Shown here: positions 36,425 through 50,796 of the stretch, piece after piece
How the letters are laid out: every line of letters begins with the position of its first letter
Numbering within the stretch: the stretch's first letter is position 1
NCBI GenBank assembly: GCA_914767715.1
Contig: OU612071.1
Location: 16,178,948-16,242,947, forward strand
From: Membranipora membranacea
Taxonomy: Eukaryota > Bryozoa > Gymnolaemata > Cheilostomatida > Membraniporidae
DNA length: 64,000 nucleotides
Direction: 5' to 3'
The notes under the pieces: model-generated
Seen by the model: the letters and a program-made list of their open reading frames with translations, nothing else
Databases searched by the model: none
What the model was told of the DNA's origin: nothing
Made by a program: the position numbers and the translations under genes

Positions 36425-39400
36425 CATCGCCACAGGGAGCCAATATTTTAGATGAGATATAGGGACATCATTGCGAACTTCAAAACAGAGTTTCAAACGT
36501 TTCTAAGCTAGTAAAGAATTCTGCCCAATTATTGGCTAATTTCCCCAGGACCATACCTATCGATTCTTGTCGAGTTTTTGCAAAATACCTAGATCGAAAA
36601 CGCATCGTCACAGGGAGCCAATATTTTAGATGAGATATAGGGACATCAATGCGAACTTCAAAACAGAGTTTCAAACGTTTCTAAGCTAGTGAAGTATTCT
36701 GCCCAATTATTGCCTAAGTTCCCCAGGACCGTACCTATCGATTTTGTCGATTTTTTGCAAAATACCTAGATCGAAAACACATCGTCACAGGGAGCTAATA
36801 TTTTTGATGAGATATAGGGACGTCATTGCGAACTTCAAAACAGAGTTTCAAACGTTTCTAAGCTAGTAAAGAATTCTGCCCAATTATTGGCTATTTTCCC
36901 CAGGAGCGTACCTATCGATTTTTGTCGATTTTTTGCAAAATTCCTAGATAGAAAACGCATCGTAACAGGGAGCTAATTATTATTAGATGAGATATAGGGA
37001 TGCCATTGCGAACTTCAAAACAGAGCCCATCGTCACAGGGAGCTAATATTTTAGATGAGATATAGAGACATCATTGCGAACCTCAAAACAGAGTTTCAAG
37101 CGTTTCTAAGCTAGTAAAGAATTCTGCCCAATTATTGGCTAATTTCCCCAGGACCGTACCTATCGATTTTCGACAATTTTTTGCAAAATACCTAGATCGA
37201 AAACACATCGTCACAGGGAGCCAATATTTTAGATGAGATATAGGGACGTCATTGCAAACTTCAAAACAGAGTTTCAAACGATTCTAAGCTAGTAAAGAAT
37301 TCTGCCCAATTATTGGCTAATTTCCCCAGGACCGTACCTATCGATTTTTGTCGATTTTATGCAAAATTCCTAGATAGAACACGCATCGTAACAGGGAGCT
37401 AATATTTTAGATGAGATATAGGGACGTCATTGCGAACTTCAAAACAGAGCCCATCGTCACAGGGAGCTAATATTTGATGAGATATTATAATATAAGATGA
37501 GATATGGAGACATCATTGCGAACCTCAAAACAGAGTTTCAAGCGTTTCTAAGCTAGTAAAGAATTCTGCCCAATTATTGGCTAGTTGCCCCAGGACCGTA
37601 CTTATCGATTTTTGTCCATTTTTTGCATAATACCTAGATCGAAAACACACCGTCACAGGGAGCCAATATTTTAGATGAGATATAGGGACATCATTGCGAA
37701 CTTCAAAACAGAGTTTCAAACGTTTCTAAGCTAGTGAAGAATTCTGCCCAATTATTGGCTAAGTTCCCCAGGACCGTACCTATCGATTTTGTCGATTTTT
37801 TGCAAAAACCTAGATCGAAAACACATCGTCACAGGGAGCTAATATTTTTGATGAGATATAGGGACGTCATTGCGAACTTCAAAACAGAGGTTCAAACGTT
37901 TCTAAGCTAGTAAAGAATTCTGCCCAATTATTGGCTATTTTCCCCAGGAGCGTACCTATCGATTTTTGTCGATTTTTTGCAAAATTCCTAGATAGAAAAC
38001 GCATCGTAACAGGGAGCTAATTATTTAGATGAGATATAGGGACGCCATTGCGAACTTCAAAACAGAGCCCATCGTCACAGGGAGCTAATATTTTAGATGA
38101 GATATAGAGACATCATTGCGAACCTCAAAACAGAGTTTCAAGCGTTTCTAAGCTAGTAAAGAATTCTGCCCAATTATTGGCTAATTTCCCCAGGACCGTA
38201 CCTATCGATTTTCGACAATTTTTTGCAAAATACCTAGATCGAAAACACATCGTCACAGGGAGCCAATATTTTAGATGAGATATAGGGACGTCATTGCGAA
38301 CTTCAAAACAGAGTTTCAAACGTTTCTAAGCTAGTAAAGAATTCTGCCCAATTATTGGCTAATTTCCCCAGGACCGTACCTATCGATTTTTGTCGATTTT
38401 TTGCAAAATTCCTAGATAGAACACGCATCGTAACAGGGAGCTAATATTTTAGATGAGATATAGGGACGTCATTGCGAACTTCAAAACAGAGCCCATCGTC
38501 ACAGGGAGCTAATATTTGATGAGATATTATAATATAAGATGAGATATGGAGACATCATTGCGAACCTCAAAACAGAGTTTCAAGCGTTTCTAAGCTAGTA
38601 AAGAATTCTGCCCAATTATTGGCTAGTTGCCCCAGGACCGTACTTATCGATTTTTGTCCATTTTTTGCATAATACCTAGATCGAAAACACACCGTCACAG
38701 GGAGCCAATATTTTAGATGAGATATAGGGACATCATTGCGAACTTCAAAACAGAGTTTCAAACGTTTCTAAGCTAGTGAAGAATTCTGCCCAATTATTGG
38801 CTAAGTTCCCCAGGACCGTACCTATCGATTTTGTCGATTTTTTGCAAAAACCTAGATCGAAAACACATCGTCACAGGGAGCTAATATTTTTGATGAGATA
38901 TAGGGACGTCATTGCGAACTTCAAAACAGAGGTTCAAACGTTTCTAAGCTAGTAAAGAATTCTGCCCAATTATTGGCTATTTTCCCCAGGAGCGTACCTA
39001 TCGATTTTTGTCGATTTTTTGCAAAATTCCTAGATAGAAAACGCATCGTAACAGGGAGCTAATTATTTAGATGAGATATAGGGACGCCATTGCGAACTTC
39101 AAAACAGAGCCCATCGTCACAGGGAGCTAATATTTTAGATGAGATATAGAGACATCATTGCGAACCTCAAAACAGAGTTTCAAGCGTTTCTAAGCTAGTA
39201 AAGAATTCTGCCCAATTATTGGCTAATTTCCCCAGGACCGTACCTATCGATTTTCGACAATTTTTTGCAAAATACCTAGATCGAAAACACATCGTCACAG
39301 GGAGCCAATATTTTAGATGAGATATAGGGACGTCATTGCGAACTTCAAAACAGAGTTTCAAACGTTTCTAAGCTAGTAAAGAATTCTGCCCAATTATTGG

Positions 39401-39533
39401 CTAATTTCCCCAGGACCGTACCTATCGATTTTTGTCGATTTTTTGCAAAATTCCTAGATAGAACACGCATCGTAACAGGGAGCTAATATTTTAGATGAGA
39501 TATAGGGACGTCATTGCGAACTTCAAAACAGAG
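36425..39533 (+). repeat. Satellite block 4, family B, tandem 1042-bp HOR
   Basis: Truncated-unit junctions at 37026, 37450, 38068, 38492, 39110 and 39534 are spaced 424-618-424-618-424. This makes two full 1042-bp higher-order units and part of a third. The first part repeats block 2 at an offset of 4206 bp. Confidence 0.88.
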
Positions 39534-42500
39534 CCCATCGTCACAGGGAGCTAATATTTTATATGAGATATAGGGACGTCATTGCGAACCTCAAGACAGA
39601 GTTTCAAGTGTTTCTAGGCGAGTAAAGATTTCTGCCAAATTATTGGCTAATTTCCCCAGGACCGTACCTATCGATTTTTGTCGAATTCTTGCAAATTACC
39701 TCTATTGAATACGCATCATCACAGGGAGCTAATATTTTATATGAGACATAGGGACGTCATTGCGAACCTCAAAACAGTGTTTCAAGCGTTTCTAAGCAAC
39801 TATAAAATTTTGCCAAATTATTGGCTAATTTCCCCAGGACTGTACCTATCGATTTTTGTCGATTTCTTGCAAATTACCTCTATTGAATACGCATCATCAC
39901 AGGGAGCTAATATTTTATATGAGACATAGGGACGTCATAACGAACCTCAAAACAGAGTTTCAAGCGTTTCTAAGCGACTATAGAATTTTGCCAAATTATT
40001 GGCTAATTTCCCCAGGGCCGTACCTATCGATTTTTGTCGAATTCTTGCAAATTACCTCTATTGAAGACACATCATCACAGGGAGCAAATATTTTATATGA
40101 GATATGGGGACGTCATTGCGAACCTCAAAACAGAGTTTCAAGCGTTTCTAAGCGAGTAAAGATTTCTGCCCAATTAATGGCTAATTTCCCCAGGACCGGA
40201 CCTATCGATTTTTGTCGATTTCTTGCAAAACTCTTCGATAGAATACGCATGGTCACATGGAGCTAATATTTTATATGAGATATAGGGACGTCATTGCGAA
40301 CCTCAAGACAGAGTTTCAAGTGTTTCTAAGCGAGTAAAGATTTCTGCCCAATTAATGGCTAATTTCCCCAGGACCGGACCTATCGATTTTTGTCGATTTC
40401 TTGCAAAACTCTTCGATAGAATACGCATCGTCACAGGGAGCTAATATTTTATGTGAGATATAGGGACGTCATTGCGAACCTCAATACAGAGTTTCAAGCG
40501 TTTCTAAGCGAGTAAAGATTTCAGCCTAATTAATGGCTAATTTCCCCAGGACCGTACCTATCGATTTTTGTCGATTTCTTGCAAAATTCTTCGATAGAAT
40601 ACGCATCGTCACAGGGAGCTAATATTTTATATGAGATATGGGGATGTCATTGCGAACCTCAAAACAGTGTTTCAAGCGTTTCTAAGCAACTATAGAATTT
40701 TGCCAAATTATTGGCTAATATCCCCAGGACCGTACCTATCGATTTTTGTCGATTTCTTTCAAATTACCTCTATTGAATACGCATCATCACAGGGAGCTAA
40801 TATTTTATATGAGACATAGGGACGTCATAACAAACCTCAAAACAGAGTTTCAAGCATTTCTAAGCGACTATAGAATTTTGCCAAATTATTGGCTAATTTC
40901 CTCAGGACCGTACCTATCGATTTTTGTCGAATTCTTGCAAATTACCTCTATTGAATACGCATCGTCATAGGGAGGTAATATTTTATATGAGATATGGGGA
41001 CTTCATTGCAAACCTCAAAACAGAGTTTCAAGCGTTTCTAAGCGAGTAAAGAATTCTGCCCAATTATTGGCTAATTTCCCCAGGACCGTAAATATCGATT
41101 TTTGTCGATTTCTTGCAAAAAACCTCAATAGAATACGCATCGTCACAGGGAGCTAATATTTTATATGAGATATAGGGACGTCATTGCGAACCTCAAAACA
41201 GAGTTTCGAGCGTTTCTAAGTGAGTAAAGAATTATGCCAAATTATTGGCTAATTTTCCCCAGGACCGTACCTATCGATTTTTGTCGATTTCTTGCAAATT
41301 ACCTCTATTGAATACGCATCGTCACAGGGAGCTAATAACTTATATGAGATATAGGGACGTCATTGCGAACCTCAAAACAGAGTTTCAAGCGTTTCTAAGC
41401 GAGTAAAGATTTCTGCCCAATTAATGGCTAATTTTCCCAGGACCAGACCTATCGATTTCTGTCGAATCTTGCCAATTACCTCTATTGAATACGCATGGTC
41501 ACAGGGAGCTAATATTTTTTATGAGATATAGGGACGTCATTGCCAACCTCAAAACAGAGTTTCAAGCGTTTCTTAGTGAGTAAAGATTTCTGCCCAATTA
41601 ATGGCTAATTTCCCCAGGACCGGACCTATAGATTTTTGTTGAGTTCTTGCAAAACTCTTCGATAGAATACGCATCGTCACATGGAGCTAATATTTTATAT
41701 GAGATATAGGGACGTCATTGCGAACCTCAAGACAGAGTTTCAAGTGTTTCTAAGCGAGTAAAGATTTCTGCCCAATTAATGGCTAATTTCCCCAGGACCG
41801 GACCTATCGATTTTTGTTGATTTCTTGCAAAATTCTTCGATAGAATACGCATCGTCACAGGGAGCTAATATTTTATATGAGATATAGGGACGTCATTGCG
41901 AACCTCAATACAGAGTTTCAAACGTTTCTAAGCGAGTAAAGATTTCTGCCCAATTAATGGCTAATTTCCCCAGGACCGTACCTATCGATTTTTGTCGATT
42001 TCTTTCAAATTACCTCTATTGAATACGCATCGTCACAGGGAGCTAATATTTTATATGAGATATGGGGACGTCATTGCGAACCTCAAAACAGAGTTTCAAG
42101 CGTTTCTAAGCGAGTAAAGAATTCTGCCCAATTATTGGCTAATTTCCCCAGGACCGTAAATATCGATTTTTGTCGATTTCTTGCAAAAAACCTCAATAGA
42201 ATACGCATCGTCACAGGGAGCTAATATTTTATATGAGATATAGGGACGTCATTGCGAACCTCAAAACAGAGTTTCGAGCGTTTCTAAGTGAGTAAAGAAT
42301 TATGCCAAATTATTTGCTAATTTTCCCCAGGACCGTACCTATCGATTTTTGTCGATTTCTTGCAAAATACCTCGATAGAATACGCATCGTCACAGGGAGC
42401 TAATAACTTATATGAGATATAGGGACGTCATTGCAAACCTAATAACATAGTTTCAAGTGTTTCTAAGCGAGTAAAGAATTCTGTCAAATTATTTGCTAGT

Positions 42501-42939
42501 TTCCCAAGGACCGTACGTATCGATTTTTGTCGAATTCTTGCAAAATACCTCGATAGAATACGCATCGTCACAGGGAGCTAATATTTTATATGAGATATAG
42601 GGACGTCATTGCGAACCTCAAAACAGAGTTTCAAGCGTTTCTAAGCGAGTAAAGAATTCTGCCCAATTATTGGCTAATTTCCCCAGGACTGTACCTATCG
42701 ATTTGCGTCGATTTCTTGCAAAAACCCTCAATAGAATACGTATCGTCACAGGGAGCTAATATTTTATATGAGCTATAGGGACGTCATTGCAGACCTCAAA
42801 ACAGAGTTTCAAGCGTTTCTAAGCGAGTAAAGAATTCTGCCCAATTATTGGCTAATTTCCCCAGGACTGTACCTATCGATTTGCGTCGATTTCTTGCAAA
42901 AACCCTCAATAGAATACGTATCGTCACAGGGAGCTAATA
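39534..42939 (+). repeat. Satellite block 5, family A
   Basis: A monomers from the junction at 39534. The start resembles block 3 at an offset of 5248 bp. It ends with GCGTCGATTTCTTGCAAAAACC-type units and the switch to TTTTAGATGAGATTTAGAG. Confidence 0.85.
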
Positions 42940-44247
42940 TTTTAGATGAGATTTAGAGACGTCATTGCGAACCTCAAAACAGAGTTTCAAGCGATTCTAA
43001 GCTAGTAAAGATTTCTGCCAAATTATTGGCTAAGTTCCCCAGGACCGTACCTATCGATTTTTGTCGATTTTTTGCAAAATACCTAGATCGAAAACGCATC
43101 GCCACAGGGAGCCAATATTTTAGATGAGATATAGGGACATCATTGCGAACTTCAAAACAGAGTTTCAAACGTTTCTAAGCTAGTAAAGAATTCTGCCCAA
43201 TTATTGGCTAATTTCCCCAGGACCATACCTATCGATTCTTGTCGAGTTTTTGCAAAATACCTAGATCGAAAACGCATCGTCACAGGGAGCCAATATTTTA
43301 GATGAGATATAGGGACATCATTGCGAACCTCAAAACAGAGTTTCAAACGTTTCTAAGCTAGTGAAGTATTCTGCCCAATTATTGCCTAAGTTCCCCAGGA
43401 CCGTACCTATCGATTTTGTCGATTTTTTGCAAAATACCTAGATCGAAAACACATCGTCACAGGGAGCTAATATTTTTGATGAGATATAGGGACGTCATTG
43501 CGAACTTCAAAACAGAGTTTCAAACGTTTCTAAGCTAGTAAAGAATTCTGCCCAATTATTGGCTATTTTCCCCAGGAGCGTACCTATCGATTTTTGTCGA
43601 TTTTTTGCAAAATTCCTAGATAGAAAACGCATCGTAACAGGGAGCTAATTATTATTAGATGAGATATAGGGACGCCATTGCGAACTTCAAAACAGAGCCC
43701 ATCGTCACAGGGAGCTAATATTTTAGATGAGATATAGAGACATCATTGCGAACCTCAAAACAGAGTTTCAAGCGTTTCTAAGCTAGTAAAGAATTCTGCC
43801 CAATTATTGGCTAATTTCCCCAGGACCGTACCTATCGATTTTCGACAATTTTTTGCAAAATACCTAGATCGAAAACACATCGTCACAGGGAGCCAATATT
43901 TTAGATGAGATATAGGGACGTCATTGCAAACTTCAAAACAGAGTTTCCAACGTTTCTAAGCTAGTAAAGAATTCTGCCCAATTATTGGCTAATTTCCCCA
44001 GGACTGTACCTATCGATTTTTGTCGATTTTTTGCAAAATTCCTAGATAGAACACGCATCGTAACAGGGAGCTAATATTTTAGATGAGATATAGGGACGTC
44101 ATTGCGAACTTCAAAACAGAGCCCATCGTCACAGGGAGCTAATATTTGATGAGATATTATAATATAAGATGAGACATGGAGACATCATTGCGAACCTCAA
44201 AACAGAGTTTCAAGCGTTTCTAAGCTAGTAAAGAATTCTGCCCAATT
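42940..44247 (+). repeat. Satellite block 6, family B
   Basis: B monomers with truncated-unit junctions at 43698 and 44122. The block is cut off within a monomer at ~44248, where the 3894-bp duplication returns to A sequence. Confidence 0.85.
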
Positions 44248-46834
44248 AATGGCTAATTTCCCCAGGACCGGACCTATCGATTTTTGTCGATTTCTTGCAA
44301 AACTCTTCGATAGAATACGCATCGTCACAGGGAGCTAATATTTTATGTGAGATATAGGGACGTCATTGCGAACCTCAATACAGAGTTTCAAGCGTTTCTA
44401 AGCGAGTAAAGATTTCAGCCTAATTAATGGCTAATTTCCCCAGGACCGTACCTATCGATTTTTGTCGATTTCTTGCAAAATTCTTCGATAGAATACGCAT
44501 CGTCACAGGGAGCTAATATTTTATATGAGATATGGGGATGTCATTGCGAACCTCAAAACAGTGTTTCAAGCGTTTCTAAGCAACTATAGAATTTTGCCAA
44601 ATTATTGGCTAATATCCCCAGGACCGTACCTATCGATTTTTGTCGATTTCTTTCAAATTACCTCTATTGAATACGCATCATCACAGGGAGCTAATATTTT
44701 ATATGAGACATAGGGACGTCATAACAAACCTCAAAACAGAGTTTCAAGCATTTCTAAGCGACTATAGAATTTTGCCAAATTATTGGCTAATTTCCTCAGG
44801 ACCGTACCTATCGATTTTTGTCGAATTCTTGCAAATTACCTCTATTGAATACGCATCGTCATAGGGAGGTAATATTTTATATGAGATATGGGGACTTCAT
44901 TGCAAACCTCAAAACAGAGTTTCAAGCGTTTCTAAGCGAGTAAAGAATTCTGCCCAATTATTGGCTAATTTCCCCAGGACCGTAAATATCGATTTTTGTC
45001 GATTTCTTGCAAAAAACCTCAATAGAATACGCATCGTCACAGGGAGCTAATATTTTATATGAGATATAGGGACGTCATTGCGAACCTCAAAACAGAGTTT
45101 CGAGCGTTTCTAAGTGAGTAAAGAATTATGCCAAATTATTGGCTAATTTTCCCCAGGACCGTACCTATCGATTTTTGTCGATTTCTTGCAAATTACCTCT
45201 ATTGAATACGCATCGTCACAGGGAGCTAATAACTTATATGAGATATAGGGACGTCATTGCGAACCTCAAAACAGAGTTTCAAGCGTTTCTAAGCGAGTAA
45301 AGATTTCTGCCCAATTAATGGCTAATTTTCCCAGGACCAGACCTATCGATTTCTGTCGAATCTTGCCAATTACCTCTATTGAATACGCATGGTCACAGGG
45401 AGCAAATATTTTTTATGAGATATAGGGACGTCATTGCCAACCTCAAAACAGAGTTTCAAGCGTTTCTTAGTGAGTAAAGATTTCTGCCCAATTAATGGCT
45501 AATTTCCCCAGGACCGGACCTATCGATTTTTGTCGATTTCTTGCAAAACTCTTCGATAGAATACGCATCGTCACATGGAGCTAATATTTTATATGAGATA
45601 TAGGGACGTCATTGCGAACCTCAAGACAGAGTTTCAAGTGTTTCTAAGCGAGTAAAGATTTCTGCCCAATTAATGGCTAATTTCCCCAGGACCGGACCTA
45701 TCGATTTTTGTTGATTTCTTGCAAAATTCTTCGATAGAATACGCATCGTCACAGGGAGCTAATATTTTATATGAGATATAGGGACGTCATTGCGAACCTC
45801 AATACAGAGTTTCAAACGTTTCTAAGCGAGTAAAGATTTCTGCCCAATTAATGGCTAATTTCCCCAGGACCGTACCTATCGATTTTTGTCGATTTCTTTC
45901 AAATTACCTCTATTGAATACGCATCGTCACAGGGAGCTAATATTTTATATGAGATATGGGGACGTCATTGCAAACCTCAAAACAGAGTTTCAAGCGTTTC
46001 TAAGCGAGTAAAGAATTCTGCCCAATTATTGGCTAATTTCCCCAGGACCGTAAATATCGATTTTTGTCGATTTCTTGCAAAAAACCTCAATAGAATACGC
46101 ATCGTCACAGGGAGCTAATATTTTATATGAGATATAGGGACGTCATTGCGAACCTCAAAACAGAGTTTCGAGCGTTTCTAAGTGAGTAAAGAATTATGCC
46201 AAATTATTTGCTAATTTTCCCCAGGACCGTACCTATCGATTTTTGTCGATTTCTTGCAAAATACCTCGATAGAATACGCATCGTCACAGGGAGCTAATAA
46301 CTTATATGAGATATAGGGACGTCATTGCAAACCTAATAACATAGTTTCAAGTGTTTCTAAGCGAGTAAAGAATTCTGTCAAATTATTTGCTAGTTTCCCA
46401 AGGACCGTACGTATCGATTTTTGTCGAATTCTTGCAAAATACCTCGATAGAATACGCATCGTCACAGGGAGCTAATATTTTATATGAGATATAGGGACGT
46501 CATTGCGAACCTCAAAACAGAGTTTCAAGCGTTTCTAAGCGAGTAAAGAATTCTGCCCAATTATTGGCTAATTTCCCCAGGACTGTACCTATCGATTTGC
46601 GTCGATTTCTTGCAAAAACCCTCAATAGAATACGTATCGTCACAGGGAGCTAATATTTTATATGAGCTATAGGGACGTCATTGCAGACCTCAAAACAGAG
46701 TTTCAAGCGTTTCTAAGCGAGTAAAGAATTCTGCCCAATTATTGGCTAATTTCCCCAGGACTGTACCTATCGATTTGCGTCGATTTCTTGCAAAAACCCT
46801 CAATAGAATACGTATCGTCACAGGGAGCTAATAT
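44248..46834 (+). repeat. Satellite block 7, family A
   Basis: A-family half of the second copy of the 3894-bp duplication. Confidence 0.85.
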
Positions 46835-49057
46835 TTTAGATGAGATTTAGAGACGTCATTGCGAACCTCAAAACAGAGTTTCAAGCGATTCTAAGCTAGT
46901 AAAGATTTCTGCCAAATTATTGGCTAAGTTCCCCAGGACCGTACCTATCGATTTTTGTCGATTTTTTGCAAAATACCTAGATCGAAAACGCATCGCCACA
47001 GGGAGCCAATATTTTAGATGAGATATAGGGACATCATTGCGAACTTCAAAACAGAGTTTCAAACGTTTCTAAGCTAGTAAAGAATTCTGCCCAATTATTG
47101 GCTAATTTCCCCAGGACCATACCTATCGATTCTTGTCGAGTTTTTGCAAAATACCTAGATCGAAAACGCATCGTCACAGGGAGCCAATATTTTAGATGAG
47201 ATATAGGGACATCATTGCGAACCTCAAAACAGAGTTTCAAACGTTTCTAAGCTAGTGAAGTATTCTGCCCAATTATTGCCTAAGTTCCCCAGGACCGTAC
47301 CTATCGATTTTGTCGATTTTTTGCAAAATACCTAGATCGAAAACACATCGTCACAGGGAGCTAATATTTTTGATGAGATATAGGGACGTCATTGCGAACT
47401 TCAAAACAGAGTTTCAAACGTTTCTAAGCTAGTAAAGAATTCTGCCCAATTATTGGCTATTTTCCCCAGGAGCGTACCTATCGATTTTTGTCGATTTTTT
47501 GCAAAATTCCTAGATAGAAAACGCATCGTAACAGGGAGCTAATTATTATTAGATGAGATATAGGGACGCCATTGCGAACTTCAAAACAGAGCCCATCGTC
47601 ACAGGGAGCTAATATTTTAGATGAGATATAGAGACATCATTGCGAACCTCAAAACAGAGTTTCAAGCGTTTCTAAGCTAGTAAAGAATTCTGCCCAATTA
47701 TTGGCTAATTTCCCCAGGACCGTACCTATCGATTTTCGACAATTTTTTGCAAAATACCTAGATCGAAAACACATCGTCACAGGGAGCCAATATTTTAGAT
47801 GAGATATAGGGACGTCATTGCAAACTTCAAAACAGAGTTTCCAACGTTTCTAAGCTAGTAAAGAATTCTGCCCAATTATTGGCTAATTTCCCCAGGACTG
47901 TACCTATCGATTTTTGTCGATTTTTTGCAAAATTCCTAGATAGAACACGCATCGTAACAGGGAGCTAATATTTTAGATGAGATATAGGGACGTCATTGCG
48001 AACTTCAAAACAGAGCCCATCGTCACAGGGAGCTAATATTTGATGAGATATTATAATATAAGATGAGACATGGAGACATCATTGCGAACCTCAAAACAGA
48101 GTTTCAAGCGTTTCTAAGCTAGTAAAGAATTCTGCCCAATTATTGGCTAGTTGCCCCAGGACCGTACTTATCGATTTTTGTCCATTTTTTGCATAATACC
48201 TAGATCGAAAACACATCGTCACAGGGAGCCAATATTTTAGATGAGATATAGGGACATCATTGCGAACTTCAAAACAGAGTTTCAAACGTTTCTAAGCTAG
48301 TGAAGAATTCTGCCCAATTATTGGCTAAGTTCCCCAGGACCGTACCTATCGATTTTGTCGATTTTTTGCAAAAACCTAGATCGAAAACACATCGTCACAG
48401 GGAGCTAATATTTTTGATGAGATATAGGGACGTCATTGCGAACTTCAAAACAGAGTTTCAAACGTTTCTAAGCTAGTAAAGAATTCTGCCCAATTATTGG
48501 CTATTTTCCCCAGGAGCGTACCTATCGATTTTTGTCGATTTTTTGCAAAATTCCTAGATAGAAAACGCATCGTAACAGGGAGCTAATTATTTAGATGAGA
48601 TATAGGGACGCCATTGCGAACTTCAAAACAGAGCCCATCGTCACAGGGAGCTAATATTTTAGATGAGATATAGAGACATCATTGCGAACCTCAAAACAGA
48701 GTTTCAAGCGTTTCTAAGCTAGTAAAGAATTCTGCCCAATTATTGGCTAATTTCCCCAGGACCGTACCTATCGATTTTCGACAATTTTTTGCAAAATACC
48801 TAGATCGAAAACACATCGTCACAGGGAGCCAATATTTTAGATGAGATATAGGGACGTCATTGCGAACTTCAAAACAGAGTTTCAAACGTTTCTAAGCTAG
48901 TAAAGAATTCTGCCCAATTATTGGCTAATTTCCCCAGGACCGTACCTATCGATTTTTGTCGATTTTTTGCAAAATTCCTAGATAGAACACGCATCGTAAC
49001 AGGGAGCTAATATTTTAGATGAGATATAGGGACGTCATTGCGAACTTCAAAACAGAG
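46835..49057 (+). repeat. Satellite block 8, family B
   Basis: B monomers with junctions at 47592, 48016, 48634 and 49058, again spaced 424-618-424. The part up to ~48141 belongs to the 3894-bp duplication. Confidence 0.85.
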
Positions 49058-50292
49058 CCCATCGTCACAGGGAGCTAATATTTTATATGAGATATAGCGA
49101 CGTCATTGCGAACCTCAAGACAGAGTTTCAAGTGTTTCTAGGCGAGTAAAGATTTCTGCCCAATTATTGGCTAATTTCCCCAGGACCGTACCTATCGATT
49201 TTTGTCGATTTCTTGCAAATTACCTCTATTGAAGACGCATCATCACAGGGAGCAAATATTTTATATGAGATATGGGGACGTCATTGCGAACCTCAAAACA
49301 GAGTTTCAAGCGTTTCTAAGCGAGTAAAGATTTCTGCCCAATTAATGGCTAATTTCCCCAGGACCGGACCTATCGATTTTTGTCGATTTCTTGCAAAACT
49401 CTTCGATAGAATACGCATGGTCACATGGAGCTAATATTTTATATGAGATATAGGGACGTCATTGCGAACCTCAAGACAGAGTTTCAAGTGTTTCTAAGCG
49501 AGTAAAGATTTCTGCCCAATTAATGGCTAATTTCCCCAGGACCGGACCTATCGATTTTTGTTGATTTCTTGCAATATTCTTCGATAGAATACGCATCGTC
49601 ACAGGGAGCTAATATTTTATGTGAGATATAGGGACGTCATTGCGAACCTCAATACAGAGTTTCAAGCGTTTCTAAGCGAGTAAAGATTTCAGCCTAATTA
49701 ATGGCTAATTTCCCCAGGACCGTACCTATCGATTTTTGTTGATTTCTTGCAAAATTCTTCGATAGAATACGCATCGTCACAGGGAGCTAATATTTTATAT
49801 GAGATATGGGGATGTCATTGCGAACCTCAAAACAGTGTTTCAAGCGTTTCTAAGCAACTATAGAATTTTGCCAAATTATTGGCTAATATCCCCAGGACCG
49901 TACCTATCGATTTTAGTCGATTTCTTTCAAATTACCTCTATTGAATACGCATCATCACAGGGAGCTAATATTTTATATGAGACATAGGGACGTCATAACA
50001 AACCTCAAAACAGAGTTTCGAGCGTTTCTAAGTGAGTAAAGAATTATGCCAAATTATTTGCTAATTTTCCCCAGGACCGTACCTATCGATTTTTGTCGAT
50101 TTCTTGCAAAATACCTCGATAGAATACGCATGGTCACAGGGAGCTAATAACTTATATGAGATATAGGGACGTCATTGCAAACCTAATAACATAGTTTCAA
50201 GTGTTTCTAAGCGAGTAAAGAATTCTGTCAAATTATTTGCTAGTTTCCCAAGGACCGTACGTATCGATTTTTGTCGAATTCTTGCAAAATAC
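49058..50292 (+). repeat. Satellite block 9, family A
   Basis: A monomers from the junction at 49058 (with the rare GATATAGCGACGTC) to a switch at ~50293 (AATACCTAGATAGAAAACGC). Block 11 is its close relative with two extra monomers: the offset rises from 1739 bp at the start to 2095 bp. Confidence 0.8.
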
Positions 50293-50796
50293 CTAGATAG
50301 AAAACGCATCGTTACATGGAGCTTATATTTTAGATGAGACATATAGACGTCATTGCGAACCTCAAAACAGAGCCCATCGTCACAGGGAGCTAATATTTTA
50401 GATGAGATATAGAGACATCATTGCGAACCTCAAAACAGAGTTTCAAGCGTTTCTAAGCTAGTAAAGAATTCTGCCCAATTATTGGCTAATTTCCCCAGGA
50501 CCGTACCTATCGATTTTCGACAATTTTTTGCAAAATACCTAGATCGAAAACACATCGTCACAGGGAGCCAATATTTTAGATGAGATATAGGGACGTCATT
50601 GCGAACTTCAAAACAGAGTTTCAAACGTTTCTAAGCTAGTAAAGAATTCTGCCCAATTATTGGCTAATTTCCCCAGGACCGTACCTATCGATTTTTGTCG
50701 ATTTTTTGCAAAATTCCTAGATAGAACACGCATCGTAACAGGGAGCTAATATTTTAGATGAGATATAGGGACGTCATTGCGAACTTCAAAACAGAG
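50293..50796 (+). repeat. Satellite block 10, family B
   Basis: Short B segment of ~504 bp with junctions at 50372 and 50797. Confidence 0.8.

Larger units (their letters stand above)
40354..48141 (+). repeat. Tandem 3894-bp duplication spanning A and B blocks
   Basis: About 40354-44247 and 44248-48141 are nearly identical, each holding an A segment then a B segment. The breakpoint lies in the shared motif TCTGCCCAATTA: at ~44248 it continues as an A unit (ATGGCTAATTTCC), at ~48142 as a B unit (TTGGCTAGTTGCC). Differences seen include CCTATAGATTTTTGTTGAG (near 41625) against CCTATCGATTTTTGTCGAT (near 45520), and GAGCTAATATTTTTTATG against GAGCAAATATTTTTTATG. Confidence 0.85.
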
